NCBI RefSeq assembly: GCF_003326755.1
Contig: NZ_JPWH01000005.1
Span: forward strand, 1 to 64,000
From: Thalassospira profundimaris
Lineage (GTDB): Bacteria > Pseudomonadota > Alphaproteobacteria > Rhodospirillales > Thalassospiraceae
Length of the DNA stretch: 64,000 nt
Direction: 5' to 3'
Shown: positions 45,544 to 56,088 of the stretch, piece after piece
Layout of the letters: the number at the start of each line of letters is the position of its first letter
Position numbering within the stretch: the stretch's first letter is position 1
Position numbers and translations under genes: made by a program
The notes under the pieces: generated by a model
Seen by the model: the letters and a program-made list of their open reading frames with translations, nothing else
Told to the model about the DNA's origin: nothing
The model's database searches: none

Positions 45544-48138
45544 TCAATCAGGCACTTCGACCTTCTTGCCATTCAGCAGCAAAACGCCACCTTCGGCCGA
45601 AACCGGCACTGTCATGCCATCGCGCACCCCGCCTTCGAGAATTTGCATCGCCAGCGGGTTTTGCAGATACCGCTGGAACACACGCTTGAGCGGTCGCGCC
45701 CCATAAACCGGGTCATAGCCCTTGTCTGCCAGCCAGCTTTTGGCGAAGTCATCAAGCTTCAGCGTGATCTTGCGATCCGCCAGCAGCTTTTCAAGACGGC
45801 CCAACTGGATATCTACGATATAATCCATCTGGGCCCGTTCAAGGCGATGGAACAGCAGCACTTCATCCAGCCGGTTGAGGAATTCTGGCCGGAACGATGC
45901 CCGTACCACTTCCATCACCTGGCTGCGCACCTCGCTGCTATCCTGGCCTTCACCCTGGTTTGCCAGAATTTCGGCCCCCAGGTTCGATGTCAGAACAATC
46001 AGCGTATTGCGGAAATCCACCGTGCGTCCCTGCCCGTCCGTCAGGCGACCTTCATCAAGCACCTGAAGCAAAACGTTAAAGACATCCGGATGGGCTTTTT
46101 CCACCTCGTCAAACAGCACGACCTGATAGGGGCGCCGCCGTACAGCCTCGGTCAATGATCCGCCTTCATCATAGCCAACATAACCGGGAGGGGCACCAAT
46201 CAGGCGTGCCACGGCATGTTTTTCCATGAATTCGGACATATCAATGCGCACCATTGCCTGTTCATCATCAAACAGGAACTGTGCCAGGGCCTTGGTCAGT
46301 TCGGTTTTACCCACACCCGTCGGGCCAAGGAACAGGAACGAGCCAATCGGCCGGTTCGGATCCTGCAACCCGGCACGCGCACGGCGCACCGCATTGGAAA
46401 TGGAACGTACCGCATCATCCTGCCCGACAACACGCTTGCGCAGGACATTTTCCATATCCAGCAGCTTTTCACGCTCGCCTTCCAGCATTTTATCCACCGG
46501 GATGCCCGTCCAGCGCGACACCACCGAGGCAATATGCTTTTCGGTCACGGCCTCGTCTTTCAGGCCGGTATCGGCCTGGTCTTCCTCGGCCTTGATCAGC
46601 AGGCGTTCCAGTGCCGGAATTTCCTGGTACTGCAACTGACCGGCCCGCTCAAGGTGGCCATCACGCATGGCGCGTTCCAGTTCGCCGCGCGCAATATCCA
46701 GCTGTTCCTTGATATGGGTGGAGGCCGCCAGTTCGTTTTTCTGCGCTTCCCATTTTGCTGTCAGCTCGGCAGATTTGTCCTCAAGATCGGACAATTCCTT
46801 GTCAAGCTTGCCCAGCCGGTCACGCGAACCAACATCCTCTTCCTTTTTAAGGGCTTCACGCTCGATTTTCAGCTGAATGATCCGACGGTCCAGCTCGTCA
46901 ATTTCTTCGGGCTTGGAATCCAGCTCCATCCGCAGGCGCGAAGCGGATTCATCCATCAAATCAATCGCCTTATCGGGCAAAAAGCGGTCGGTGATATAAC
47001 GGTTTGACAGCGTTGCGGCCGCCACCAGCGCGTTATCGGCAATACGCACCCCATGATGAAGTTCGTATTTTTCCTTGATCCCGCGCAGGATCGACACCGT
47101 GTCTTCCACCGTCGGCTCGCTGACAAATACCGGCTGGAAACGCCGGGCAAGGGCGGCATCCTTTTCGATATATTTGCGATATTCATCCAGCGTGGTGGCC
47201 CCGACGCAATGCAGTTCCCCCCGGGCGAGTTTCGGTTTCAACAGGTTCGACGCATCCATCGACCCTTCGGATTTACCGGCCCCAACCAGGGTGTGCAATT
47301 CGTCAATAAACAGGATCACCTCGCCCGCTTCGGCCTCGATCTCGGACAAAACGGCCTTCAGGCGTTCTTCAAACTCGCCACGGAATTTGGCACCGGCAAT
47401 CAAGGCCCCCAAATCCAGCGACAAAAGCTTTTTGCTTTTCAGGGTTTCAGGCACGTCACCCTTAACGATACGCAGCGCCAAACCTTCGGCAATGGCGGTT
47501 TTACCCACGCCGGGTTCACCAATCAAAACCGGGTTGTTCTTGGTTCGGCGGGAAAGAACCTGCACCGCACGGCGAATTTCCTCGTCCCGGCCAATCACCG
47601 GGTCCAGTTTGCCCTCACGGGCGGCTTCCGTCAGGTCGCGGGCGTATTTTTTCAGGGCGTCATACTGGCTTTCCGCACCGGAGCTATCGGCGGTGCGGCC
47701 CTTGCGCAAATCGTTAATCGCGCTATTAAGCTTTTGCGCCGTCACACCGGCATCGGCCAGCACCTTGCCTGCCACCGATTTGGCATCCAGCGCCAAAGTC
47801 AAAAGCAGGCGTTCGGCGGTGACATAGCTGTCACCAGCCTTTTTGGCGACCTTTTGCGCCTCGTCCACCAGGCGGGCAAATTCGCTGGAAAGGTATACCT
47901 GTGCATTGGCACCTGTCACCTTTGGCAGCTTTGCCAGTTCCTGTTCGGTACGGTCCAGCGCACGCTTGGCATCCCCGCCCTGTGCCTTGATCAGATTGGC
48001 CGCAAGGCCTTCCTCATCATCAAGCAGCACCTTAAGCAGGTGAATGGGGACAAGTTGCTGGTGATTTTCCCGCAGGGCCAATGACTGGGCCGACTGCAAA
48101 AATCCCTTGGACCGGTCGGTAAATTTCTCGAATTCCAT
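45544..48138 (-). CDS. clpB: ATP-dependent disaggregase ClpB
   Basis: An 864-residue hexameric chaperone that pulls apart protein aggregates together with DnaK. The N domain starts [25 protein letters not shown]. The first AAA domain has [18 protein letters not shown] and the second [21 protein letters not shown]. The coiled-coil middle domain lies at about 400-530 ([34 protein letters not shown]). AAGGAG lies nine bases before the ATG. Heat-shock control is expected; a weak candidate site lies upstream. Confidence 0.96.
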   Translation of the reverse strand: MEFEKFTDRSKGFLQSAQSLALRENHQQLVPIHLLKVLLDDEEGLAANLIKAQGGDAKRALDRTEQELAKLPKVTGANAQVYLSSEFARLVDEAQKVAKKAGDSYVTAERLLLTLALDAKSVAGKVLADAGVTAQKLNSAINDLRKGRTADSSGAESQYDALKKYARDLTEAAREGKLDPVIGRDEEIRRAVQVLSRRTKNNPVLIGEPGVGKTAIAEGLALRIVKGDVPETLKSKKLLSLDLGALIAGAKFRGEFEERLKAVLSEIEAEAGEVILFIDELHTLVGAGKSEGSMDASNLLKPKLARGELHCVGATTLDEYRKYIEKDAALARRFQPVFVSEPTVEDTVSILRGIKEKYELHHGVRIADNALVAAATLSNRYITDRFLPDKAIDLMDESASRLRMELDSKPEEIDELDRRIIQLKIEREALKKEEDVGSRDRLGKLDKELSDLEDKSAELTAKWEAQKNELAASTHIKEQLDIARGELERAMRDGHLERAGQLQYQEIPALERLLIKAEEDQADTGLKDEAVTEKHIASVVSRWTGIPVDKMLEGEREKLLDMENVLRKRVVGQDDAVRSISNAVRRARAGLQDPNRPIGSFLFLGPTGVGKTELTKALAQFLFDDEQAMVRIDMSEFMEKHAVARLIGAPPGYVGYDEGGSLTEAVRRRPYQVVLFDEVEKAHPDVFNVLLQVLDEGRLTDGQGRTVDFRNTLIVLTSNLGAEILANQGEGQDSSEVRSQVMEVVRASFRPEFLNRLDEVLLFHRLERAQMDYIVDIQLGRLEKLLADRKITLKLDDFAKSWLADKGYDPVYGARPLKRVFQRYLQNPLAMQILEGGVRDGMTVPVSAEGGVLLLNGKKVEVPD

Positions 48139-48575
48139 TATCTGTCACTCCTTGAGCCAACAGGCACATTTCTGCGGACCTTCTTGGAAGCATCCGCGCC
48201 CATGATGGTGTTCCCATCTGCCCTTATCCTATAAGAACAGCACAGGAACATCCTTGATATGTGACAAGCTTTTGCCCGCGCAAGCCCCCGTCCGCACAAA
48301 CAGACAGGTTTTTCGCATTTAACCGGATTTTCAAAAATGCCACCGGACAAGGCAGCAGGCAAATGCCTGAAACGATTATTTATTTTATCATAAACCGGCG
48401 CGCAGTTTCCATGATTTTGCCATTTGCTCCCCCTCCATCGCGCCAGATTGTATCTATTGAAAATCAGGACAATTGCGGACTTGCCGAAGGAAGGTGCAGT
48501 CTTTAACGTCAGGCCCATCAACATGACGGTAAAGATGCGCCAACGCGGCCCTTTACGAACAGACAGGCAAAAGAA
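48139..48575. other. Intergenic region between clpB and the MOSC gene
   Basis: About 437 bases with no supportable gene. The minus strand carries CTTG, 17 bases and CACATAT, ending about 110 bases before clpB, a loose match to alphaproteobacterial RpoH promoters (CTTG-N17/18-CYTATNT). Evidence for this is weak. Confidence 0.3.
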
Positions 48576-49343
48576 ATGGCAAATGGTGAAATTGGCGCGA
48601 TCATGCGCTATCCGGTCAAGGGACTGCGCGGCGTGGAACTGGACGCTGCGACCATCAATGCAGGCACAATGATCCGGGATGACCGGCGCTATGTGCTGGC
48701 CAGCAGCACATCACTGGGCCAGGGCGGGCTGGATGGCTGGGCGCGCAAAAGCAACTTCCTGCAACTGGTCAACACCCCCAAACTTGCCGAGCTTGGTATC
48801 GATTATAACGATGAAACCACGACCCTTGCCATTTCGCGCAATGGCCGCACCATTTGCAAAGGCAACCTTGAAGACGCGATGGGCCGCACCGTGATCGAGG
48901 ATTTCCTGTCGGCCTTTCTGAAAAACGACATTGCCGGTTCGCCCAAAATCATGTCGGTGCCGGGTACCCAATTTGGCGACATGGAGCAGCCCTATATTTC
49001 GCTGCTCAATCGCGACTCGATCCGTGATTTTGCCGACCGTATTGCCAGCCAGCCTGTGGACCCGATGCGCTTTCGCGGCAACCTTTTGGTCGATGGCCTG
49101 CCAGCCTGGTCGGAACTGGAATGGCGCGAGGATCAGAAAATCACCATCGGCGATGTGTCCTTTCGCATGATCCACCCCATTACCCGCTGCAAGGCCACCT
49201 CGATCAACCCCGATACCGCACAATCGGACATCAATGTGCCGCTATTGCTGCGCAAGGGGATGAATCACCTGTTTATGGGGGTTTATCTGGAAGCCACCAG
49301 CAGCGGCACGATCAAACCGGGGGATCGCGTGGTGGCACAATAA
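48576..49343 (+). CDS. MOSC domain protein
   Basis: A 255-residue protein with an N-terminal MOSC_N-like beta barrel (IGAIMRYPVKGLRGVELDAATINAGTMIRDDRRYVLA) and a C-terminal MOSC domain. The latter has PMRFRGNLLVDGLPAWSEL and the conserved cysteine in MIHPITRCKATSINP (about residue 207). MOSC proteins bind the molybdenum cofactor or act in amidoxime reduction. No electron-transfer partner is adjacent. AAAAG precedes the ATG. It is convergent with the VirD4-like gene. Confidence 0.82.
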   Translation: MANGEIGAIMRYPVKGLRGVELDAATINAGTMIRDDRRYVLASSTSLGQGGLDGWARKSNFLQLVNTPKLAELGIDYNDETTTLAISRNGRTICKGNLEDAMGRTVIEDFLSAFLKNDIAGSPKIMSVPGTQFGDMEQPYISLLNRDSIRDFADRIASQPVDPMRFRGNLLVDGLPAWSELEWREDQKITIGDVSFRMIHPITRCKATSINPDTAQSDINVPLLLRKGMNHLFMGVYLEATSSGTIKPGDRVVAQ

Positions 49344-49374
49344 GCCACCTTCCCCGCCCCTAAAGCACTTTCCC

Positions 49375-50973
49375 CTAGAAACTGGGCGGACGGGTTGCCA
49401 GCAGGCGAAAGGCATCATCATCCGCCCATTGCAGGCGCGCAGCACGAATGGGCGACAGCCCCTTGCAAAACAGCAACTGCTCGTCCGACGGCATCCGGGC
49501 GACTTCGACCGATTTCATCATTGCTTCCCTGTCACGGCTGCGCAAATGAACGGGAGCATCGCTTTGTGTGCTGCTTTTGCCGGTGTCGGCAAAACGTGAC
49601 ATCGCGGTGAGGTTTGCAGCCCAATCCAGGTCAAAGGCCCCATCCTGGCCGTAAATCTGGACGACATCGCTACGCCCCACCACATTTTCCCAGTTGTGGC
49701 ACACATCCATCACCGCGCTAACACCGGAAAAACAGGGCCATAATGTCAGCCCGGCAGGGCTATTGCCGCCCCCGCCCAGCAACCTCTCCAACTGCACCAG
49801 CCGCCCCAGCGTTTCCACCCGATCCAGCATCACCAGATAGGACGGCAAATGTTCCCTCTCGCGGTTGGAAACCAGCAATAACAGGCACCCCACCACGACC
49901 CGGCACCATGCCAAAAGGGAATCCTCATAACTTTCAGGCGGAGACCCTATTACAAATATAGAGGCACCGCGTTCGGTAATATCCTCCAGGGCGAAACTGG
50001 TGTCTCGGGTGGATTTTTCAATCGCCCCCAACTCGAACACGGCAGTTGCGTCACGACAGGCTTCCAGAATTGCCCCACGGCGTTCTTCGGACATATCCAT
50101 AATGGACAGGGCAATATCGGAAATCCGCCCTTCCGTGACGTCAATATCCATCAATTCGCCCAATAGCGGATAAAACCGGTGCGATGGCAGGGTAAGGTTT
50201 TCGCGAACCGCCATTAAATGACGGCCATTTTCTTTACCATTACGATAAGTATGAATGATCAGGCCCTGCAACAAAACCCGTGCAACCCGGGCATCTTGCG
50301 GGTCCAGATCGCGGACGAAATAGGGGGCTAGCAACAAATCGGCCATCATGGCGGCATCTGCCACCAGCGGTGCCCCTTCCGGTCGCATGAAATCAAGCGG
50401 ATTAAAACGGTCCGGTGTACTTCCCGAACGCCCGAACGGGTCCAGCACGATTACCTTTTGGCCCAATTGCGCCCGCCGGTCACGCACCGCCTTGCACACC
50501 AGGCCATCATTTTCAAAAACCAGCACATTATCCCGGCAGGTCAACGCATTGGGGATTACACTGCTTTGATAAAAATCCAGCGAGGCATTACTGAATGTCA
50601 TCAGTCGCCGCACAGATTGCAAGCCAATCATCGCGCTGGAATCCGAAATACGACCCAGATAAATTTGCGGATCCGCCTCCAGCACACCGGCCTGCTCCAG
50701 GGTTTCCGCATCCGCCCAGTGATCATTAGGATTTTTGACCGGCTCTGCTTCCTGTTTATCCGCCTGACCCGCCCCGGTTTCGTCCTGTTTTGCCGGGGCC
50801 GTCAAATACGGCGCCAGCAGACCGACAAAAAACCGAACCACGATCGGTATGACACCGCAGGTCAATCCGGCCAATACCAGTGCGTCGTCACGCGCGGTCA
50901 TGCCAATCACAACCACAAGAGCGCCCAGCCCCAGCATCAAAACCATCAACACCCTGAAGCCCGATGGCCCCAT
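49375..50973 (-). CDS. VirD4/TraG-like protein without ATPase motifs
   Basis: A 532-residue protein with two N-terminal hydrophobic segments (about residues 5-22 and 28-50) and a cytoplasmic domain that follows type IV coupling proteins. VIPNALTCRDNVLVFEND parallels VIPNLLTWxGSVVVLD, and GQKVIVLDPFGRSGSTPDRFNPLDF and LPSYLVMLDRVETLGRLVQLERLL are family-like. The Walker A loop (GxxxxGKG) that should come before VIPN is missing, and Walker B reads LDRVETLG where LDEFPTLG is usual. No relaxase or secretion gene is near. The ATG at 50973 has GGAGG six bases upstream. Confidence 0.68.
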   Translation of the reverse strand: MGPSGFRVLMVLMLGLGALVVVIGMTARDDALVLAGLTCGVIPIVVRFFVGLLAPYLTAPAKQDETGAGQADKQEAEPVKNPNDHWADAETLEQAGVLEADPQIYLGRISDSSAMIGLQSVRRLMTFSNASLDFYQSSVIPNALTCRDNVLVFENDGLVCKAVRDRRAQLGQKVIVLDPFGRSGSTPDRFNPLDFMRPEGAPLVADAAMMADLLLAPYFVRDLDPQDARVARVLLQGLIIHTYRNGKENGRHLMAVRENLTLPSHRFYPLLGELMDIDVTEGRISDIALSIMDMSEERRGAILEACRDATAVFELGAIEKSTRDTSFALEDITERGASIFVIGSPPESYEDSLLAWCRVVVGCLLLLVSNREREHLPSYLVMLDRVETLGRLVQLERLLGGGGNSPAGLTLWPCFSGVSAVMDVCHNWENVVGRSDVVQIYGQDGAFDLDWAANLTAMSRFADTGKSSTQSDAPVHLRSRDREAMMKSVEVARMPSDEQLLFCKGLSPIRAARLQWADDDAFRLLATRPPSF

Positions 50974-51210
50974 TGTAGTCCTCCCCACAGAATCCCTGTT
51001 TTTATCCCTGTTTTCGGCATTTGGTTTATGGCACCCGCAATTCCCGGATACCCGCGCCATACAAACAGCACATGTTGCGTGTCGTTCCCACAAACAGAAA
51101 CGGACACGCACATTTTTTTCATACTCTGGTATGAGACTGCTTTATACCCATCGACAGAGACATTACACAAATGCTGTTTGTCGTCGCTGTCAATATGTCC
51201 CGGATACACA

Positions 51211-51241
51211 AAATCCCCGGCCATATTGGAACCGGGGATTT
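51211..51241 (-). terminator. Terminator of the DUF4167 gene
   Basis: A perfect ten-pair stem (AAATCCCCGG / CCGGGGATTT) with an eleven-base loop and a short U-run on the minus strand, 33 bases past the stop. Confidence 0.82.
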
Positions 51242-51273
51242 CGTATCAGGCTAAGGCACACGCGGCCATAAAA

Positions 51274-52314
51274 TCAGGCGGAAACCTTTTCGCTTTCGCT
51301 TTCGGTTTCGTTGCCCTCTTCTCCGTCTTCACGGCTGCCAACGCGGCTGCGGCCACGGCGTGCTGTCGGATGACGGCCCCGTGTCCGGCTGGTCGAGGCC
51401 GCACGCTTGCGCGGCTTTTTCTCTTCGCCGTTGTCGCTATCGCCATCACTCGTGGCAACGGCATCACCCGGGGCATTATCGCCATCTGCCGCAGTCGGCG
51501 CATTTTCATCAGCACCGGCATTCTCTGCGGCCTTTGCGGCTGCCGTTTTGCGCGGGGTGCGGGTGGTTGTGGTACGCCGGGTGCGGGTTGCACGCTTCGG
51601 TGCAGCCTCGCTGTCAGCACTGACATCGGTATCCGATGCGGCATCCGGTGTTTCCACGGCGCGGGCTTCCGCATTGGCGTCATCCGCCGCCGCAGCAGTC
51701 ACCGTTTCATCGGCAACATCCGCCGTTTCGGCCTTGGGCTTGCGCGTGGTACGGGTGCGGGTTGCACGCGGTGTCCGTGCCGGTTTGGCATCGTCCTGTC
51801 CGCTTGCCGTATTTTCCTGCCCGCTCTGGTTCACCGCAGCAGCGGCATTGCCAGTCTCACCTTCCGCAGCATTACCGTTCTTTTCGGCGGCTACATCCGG
51901 CGCGGACGTGTCATCGTTGCGCTGATCGGCATTGTTCTGGCGGTTGCCGCGCTGATCGTTGTTGTGACGATCATTGTTGTTGCGGTCATTATTATTCCGC
52001 TCGCCATTATTGCGATCGTTATTATTCCGGTCATTGCGATCTGAACGGGGTTGCGAGTCACGGCGCTGGTTTTCCCATTCGATGGCCGACTGCAAAATGC
52101 GATAATAATGTTCGGCATACTGGTAATAATTTTCTGCCAGAACAGGATCGTCGGTGCAGTCTTTTGCCAGCGACACGTATTTTTCGTAAACCTGTTGGGC
52201 ATTACCGCGCACTCGCCCGTCCGGACCGTTACTATCGTAATTCTGAAATTTCGGATTTACAGGACGTTTATTAGGCTGTGGCCGCCCGCGCGGACGTTTA
52301 TTGTTATTTCTCAT
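51274..52314 (-). CDS. DUF4167 domain protein with long disordered tail
   Basis: A 346-residue protein. The folded part is the DUF4167 segment at residues 1-75: MRNNNKRPRGRP, then VRGNAQQVYEKYVSLAKDCTDDPVLAENYYQYAEHYYRIL. After it comes an Asn/Asp/Arg repeat region (many NNDR units, about 85-130) and a long Ala/Thr/Glu region with basic clusters (TRTRRTTTTRTPRKTAAAK), probably disordered. The basic ends suggest RNA or DNA binding; the function is unknown. It lies next to prmC, as in many alphaproteobacteria. No Shine-Dalgarno sequence was recognised, so the start rests on family similarity. Confidence 0.82.
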   Translation of the reverse strand: MRNNNKRPRGRPQPNKRPVNPKFQNYDSNGPDGRVRGNAQQVYEKYVSLAKDCTDDPVLAENYYQYAEHYYRILQSAIEWENQRRDSQPRSDRNDRNNNDRNNGERNNNDRNNNDRHNNDQRGNRQNNADQRNDDTSAPDVAAEKNGNAAEGETGNAAAAVNQSGQENTASGQDDAKPARTPRATRTRTTRKPKAETADVADETVTAAAADDANAEARAVETPDAASDTDVSADSEAAPKRATRTRRTTTTRTPRKTAAAKAAENAGADENAPTAADGDNAPGDAVATSDGDSDNGEEKKPRKRAASTSRTRGRHPTARRGRSRVGSREDGEEGNETESESEKVSA

Positions 52315-52717
52315 ATCAACATACTGTTGGCGTTGAGGACACCCGGGGGCATCGTTATTGTGCCCCGGAACCAATCCGTCTGAAAAAACACATTTCCCGA
52401 AAAACAGTACCGGCCAAACGGTACCGTCAGAAATCAACCGAAGACCAATTTAAGGAACGGAGATTTGTTACTGTTTACAGGGGAACACGGCGCAATAAGA
52501 AAGCGCGTCAGGCACCCGGCCTGCTCAGGACAAACTATATGTCTTGCAGGCTTATTCCAACTGTTTTTTTCCGTTCTTTCAATTTTTTTACAACCTCTTG
52601 GTCAAAAATGGCATAGGGCTCGTGCTCTCCGTATACGCAAATGCGTAACAGACGCGCAATTAACCATTTATGCCACGATAACAGGCACAAACGGCACTCA
52701 TTTAAGAATACTGGCGA
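52315..52717. other. Intergenic region between prmC and the DUF4167 gene
   Basis: About 403 bases with no supportable gene. It must hold the promoter of the DUF4167 gene. No terminator for prmC was recognised, so read-through is possible. Confidence 0.4.
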
Positions 52718-53614
52718 TCAGGTATTTTGTTGTTTTTGTCCGCCAACACATCGCACAATCCCGCCAAGGTCCCGGCGTTCGGTGATGGCATCAAATCCGT
52801 GCTGCGTCAGCAAGGCCCGAACCGCCTTTTCCTGGCCCTGGCCAATTTCAAAAATAACCTGTCCGCCGGGGCGCACCAACCGTGCGGCAACATCGGCCAA
52901 AATCCGATAGGCACCAAGCCCGTCGCCCCCGTCGCTTAACGCACCATAGGGGTCATAATCGCGTACATCCGGCGCAAGAGCAACCATTTCGCTATGCGCA
53001 ATATAGGGTGGATTGGAAATCATCATATCAAACCCGGACGCGATTGTCTCGGGTGGCAGGTTTTCCATCCAGTCCGACACCACAAAGTCACAGCGCGCCG
53101 CAAGCCCCAGATTACGGGCATTTTCAAGAGCACAGGCGACCGCGCCAGCACTGATATCCACCCCCAGGCCAAATGCCTTTGGCACATCACCCAAAACCGA
53201 CAGGACCAGGCATCCCGTACCCGTGCCAAAATCGATCATCTTCGGGGAGTCAAACCGCCTGGCACACTCGATTGCCCATTCCACCAGCGTTTCACTATCG
53301 GGGCGCGGGTCAAGGGTGTCTTTTGTCACCTTAAAGGTATGACGCCAAAAATCGCGCCTGCCCAAAATGCGCGATACCGGCTCGTGCGCCAAACGCCGGG
53401 CAATCATGGCCCGAAAAAGATCCACCTTTTCAGGCGAAACAACATCATCGGGCCAGGCCAGAATGCGGCTGGTATCAACACCGCTGGCTTCGCACAGCAA
53501 TATCTTCGCATCCAGTCGCGCTGTGTCATTGCCCGCGTCGCGCAACATTGCCACCGCCCAGGCCATCAAATTTCCCAGCGTCGCAGGGGTATTTTCCGGT
53601 TGGTCGGATGTCAT
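52718..53614 (-). CDS. prmC: Release factor glutamine methyltransferase
   Basis: A 298-residue enzyme that methylates the glutamine of the GGQ motif in release factors. It has an N-terminal helical domain and a Rossmann domain with MIDFGTGTGCLVLSVL and the catalytic NPPY in MMISNPPYIAHSE. The ATG at 53614 is chosen; a TTG four codons earlier overlaps the prfA stop (TTGA) and is an alternative. It directly follows its substrate gene prfA. Confidence 0.93.
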   Translation of the reverse strand: MTSDQPENTPATLGNLMAWAVAMLRDAGNDTARLDAKILLCEASGVDTSRILAWPDDVVSPEKVDLFRAMIARRLAHEPVSRILGRRDFWRHTFKVTKDTLDPRPDSETLVEWAIECARRFDSPKMIDFGTGTGCLVLSVLGDVPKAFGLGVDISAGAVACALENARNLGLAARCDFVVSDWMENLPPETIASGFDMMISNPPYIAHSEMVALAPDVRDYDPYGALSDGGDGLGAYRILADVAARLVRPGGQVIFEIGQGQEKAVRALLTQHGFDAITERRDLGGIVRCVGGQKQQNT

Positions 53615-53622
53615 ATCGCGGC

Positions 53623-54705
53623 TCAATTCTCGATTTCGGCCAGTTTTTGCGCCTGATCTTCGGAAATCAGGGCATCTATCATTTCATCAACCGCCGGGCC
53701 GCCGGTGATGAAATCATCCAGCCGGTACAGCGTCAGATTGATACGATGATCCGACACCCGCCCCTGCGGGAAATTATAAGTGCGAATACGTTCCGACCGG
53801 TCGCCCGACCCCACCTGAGATTTTCGGTCTGCCGCACGCGCCGCATCCTTGGTTTCGCGTTCATGGTCATACAGGCGCGTCATCAGCATTTTCATGGCCT
53901 TGGCCTTGTTTTTATGCTGCGATTTATCTTCCTGGCAGGAGGCCACAACCCCGGTGGGAATATGGGTAACGCGCACGGCACTGTCGGTGGTGTTCACATG
54001 CTGCCCGCCAGCGCCTTGCGAACGATAGGTATCAATACGCAAATCCTTGGGGTCGATATGCACGTCAACCTCTTCGGCCTCGGGCAGGACGGCCACCGTC
54101 GCAGCGGATGTATGAATACGCCCGCCGGTTTCCGTGACCGGCACACGCTGCACACGGTGCACACCACTTTCATATTTCAGGCGGGCAAAAACGCCCGCAC
54201 CCGAAACATTGACCACCACTTCCTTAAACCCGCCCAGGTCGTTTTCGTTAACGTCCATCAGTTCAAACCGCCAGCCGCGCGTTTCGGCATAACGCTGATA
54301 CATGCGATACAAATCAGCAGCAAACAAAGCGGCTTCTTCGCCGCCGGTTCCGGCGCGAATTTCCAAAATGGCATTCTTTTCGTCTGCCGCATCCTTGGGC
54401 AGCAGCATCAGCTTTACTTCATGTTCGGCTTGGGGCAGTTTTTCCAGCAATTCCTGGCGTTCGGCCTCGGCCATTTCGCGCATGTCACGGTCGGATTCCG
54501 GGTCGGCGAGCAATTCCTTCACCCCGGCCAAATCATCATGCAGGCGTTTAAAGGCCTCGATCTTTTCGACAACCGGCAGCAATTCGGCATATTCGCGCGA
54601 CAATTTGGCAAAGCTGTCCGAATCCCCCGCCCCGCCGGAAAGCAGGGATTTAAGTTCATCAAACCGGCGCACAACGCCATGCAGCTTTGCTGGGTCCAAA
54701 CTCAC
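53623..54705 (-). CDS. prfA: Peptide chain release factor 1
   Basis: A 360-residue class I release factor that reads UAA and UAG. The GGQ motif is in [25 protein letters not shown] and the codon-reading PAT-like region is in [16 protein letters not shown]. The start is GTG with GGAG eight bases before it; that GTG overlaps the hemA stop (GTGA), so the two are translationally coupled. Part of the hisS-hemA-prfA-prmC operon. Confidence 0.95.
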   Translation of the reverse strand: MSLDPAKLHGVVRRFDELKSLLSGGAGDSDSFAKLSREYAELLPVVEKIEAFKRLHDDLAGVKELLADPESDRDMREMAEAERQELLEKLPQAEHEVKLMLLPKDAADEKNAILEIRAGTGGEEAALFAADLYRMYQRYAETRGWRFELMDVNENDLGGFKEVVVNVSGAGVFARLKYESGVHRVQRVPVTETGGRIHTSAATVAVLPEAEEVDVHIDPKDLRIDTYRSQGAGGQHVNTTDSAVRVTHIPTGVVASCQEDKSQHKNKAKAMKMLMTRLYDHERETKDAARAADRKSQVGSGDRSERIRTYNFPQGRVSDHRINLTLYRLDDFITGGPAVDEMIDALISEDQAQKLAEIEN

Positions 54706-56078
54706 GCTTTATTCTCCTGATCTGTCTCTGCCGGGTCTGCCGTCTCTGCGGTGTCCACCGGGTCTGAAATATCCCTCCGGCTCTCGTCATCGGGCGAAAG
54801 CGGAAACAGCCGCCCCAGCAGTTTCTGCGCCTTGACCCATTCCATTGTCCCGGCCCCGCCTGTGGTGGCTGCTAGGTCTTTAAGGGCTTGTGTCGGTGCA
54901 TGCAACAGCCGATTAACCAAAAGCCGGGTTGCCTTTTCCGCATCGCCGTGGCTTTCGGCCAGCGCACTGGCGCGCACAGTATCAAAATGCTGGCGTAATT
55001 CCGCCAGTGCCGGGATGGCGGCGCGTTCGGCGCGCACCCGGACAAAATGGTCCACCTCGGCTTCGACCATCGCCCAGGCTTCGTCGGCTTTTTCCTCGCG
55101 CCCGCCGCGCCCTTCGGCAGCAATCTTTTCAAGATCTTCCAGGCGATAGAAAAATACTTCCGAAATATCGTCAACCTGCGGGTCGATATCACCGGGAACG
55201 GCGGTATCAATCATCAAAACCGGGCGATACCGCCTGCGCTTGACCGCCGCAAGCGCAATATCATGATTGATCAAATACCGCCGTGATCCGCCTGCCGTTA
55301 ACACAATGTCGGCCTCGGCCAACAAACGGTCGAGATCGCCCATATCCGACCAGTGGCATTCAAGACGTCGCGCCACCAGACGCGCCCGCGCCGTTAACCG
55401 GTCGGCGACCATAATCCGGCCAATGCCCCTTTCGGCAAGGGAGGCGGCAATCAGTTCGCCCATATCACCCGCCCCGGCCAGCAACAGCGAACAATTGCCA
55501 ATATCGCCATGCAAATCGCGTGCGACCGACTGTGCCGCCGCCGCAATCGATACCGCCCCCTGACCAATACCGGTCTGGCTGCGCACTCTTTTGGAAATGG
55601 CATAGGCGGTCTGGTAAACCTGTTCCAGTTCGCGGCCCACCAGCCCGTGGGCGCGGGCGATTCTGTGGGCTTCCTTGATCTGGCCGAAAACTTCCGGCTC
55701 GCCAATCACCAGACTATCGAGCGAGGATGAAACGGCAAAAACATGCCGCAAGGCTTCGCGCCCGGTGCGAATATACAATTCAGCCGCCAACTGGTCCCGG
55801 TCCAGATCGGCCCACAGGGCCATCAGGTCGATCACCCGTTCCCGGCCCCGTTCGGCCTCGTTCGCCAGCAGGTGGATTTCGGTACGGTTGCAGGTCGAAA
55901 CCACAACCGCCTGCCCCAGCCTTGCCTGGGTGATCACGCCCAAGAATTGCGGCAGGCGGGCTTCGTCAATGAACAGGCGGTCGCGCGTATCCTCACTGGA
56001 TCGCCGGTGGTTGGTTCCAACCACCATCAAGCGGTCCAGCGGCCAGTCTCCGGCTTCCTCGCGTGCGGCCGCCTCGCT
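54702..56078 (-). CDS. hemA: Glutamyl-tRNA reductase
   Basis: A 458-residue enzyme that reduces glutamyl-tRNA to glutamate-1-semialdehyde, the first step of C5-pathway tetrapyrrole synthesis. The catalytic cysteine is in [32 protein letters not shown] and the NADPH loop [17 protein letters not shown] follow. The chosen start is GTG 56078, with AAGAGGTG upstream. An earlier TTG (56102) would overlap the hisS stop. The tail of about 35 residues is acidic and variable. Its place between hisS and prfA is notable. Confidence 0.93.
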   Translation of the reverse strand, partial: SEAAAREEAGDWPLDRLMVVGTNHRRSSEDTRDRLFIDEARLPQFLGVITQARLGQAVVVSTCNRTEIHLLANEAERGRERVIDLMALWADLDRDQLAAELYIRTGREALRHVFAVSSSLDSLVIGEPEVFGQIKEAHRIARAHGLVGRELEQVYQTAYAISKRVRSQTGIGQGAVSIAAAAQSVARDLHGDIGNCSLLLAGAGDMGELIAASLAERGIGRIMVADRLTARARLVARRLECHWSDMGDLDRLLAEADIVLTAGGSRRYLINHDIALAAVKRRRYRPVLMIDTAVPGDIDPQVDDISEVFFYRLEDLEKIAAEGRGGREEKADEAWAMVEAEVDHFVRVRAERAAIPALAELRQHFDTVRASALAESHGDAEKATRLLVNRLLHAPTQALKDLAATTGGAGTMEWVKAQKLLGRLFPLSPDDESRRDISDPVDTAETADPAETDQENKA

Positions 56079-56088
56079 CACCAGGTCA

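Noticed and set aside
50458-52044. A 528-codon plus-strand open frame opposite the VirD4-like and DUF4167 genes
   Set aside because: It spans two real minus-strand genes and their gap. Its apparent hydrophobic Ile/Val/Ala stretches are the reverse of the Asn/Asp repeats in DUF4167.
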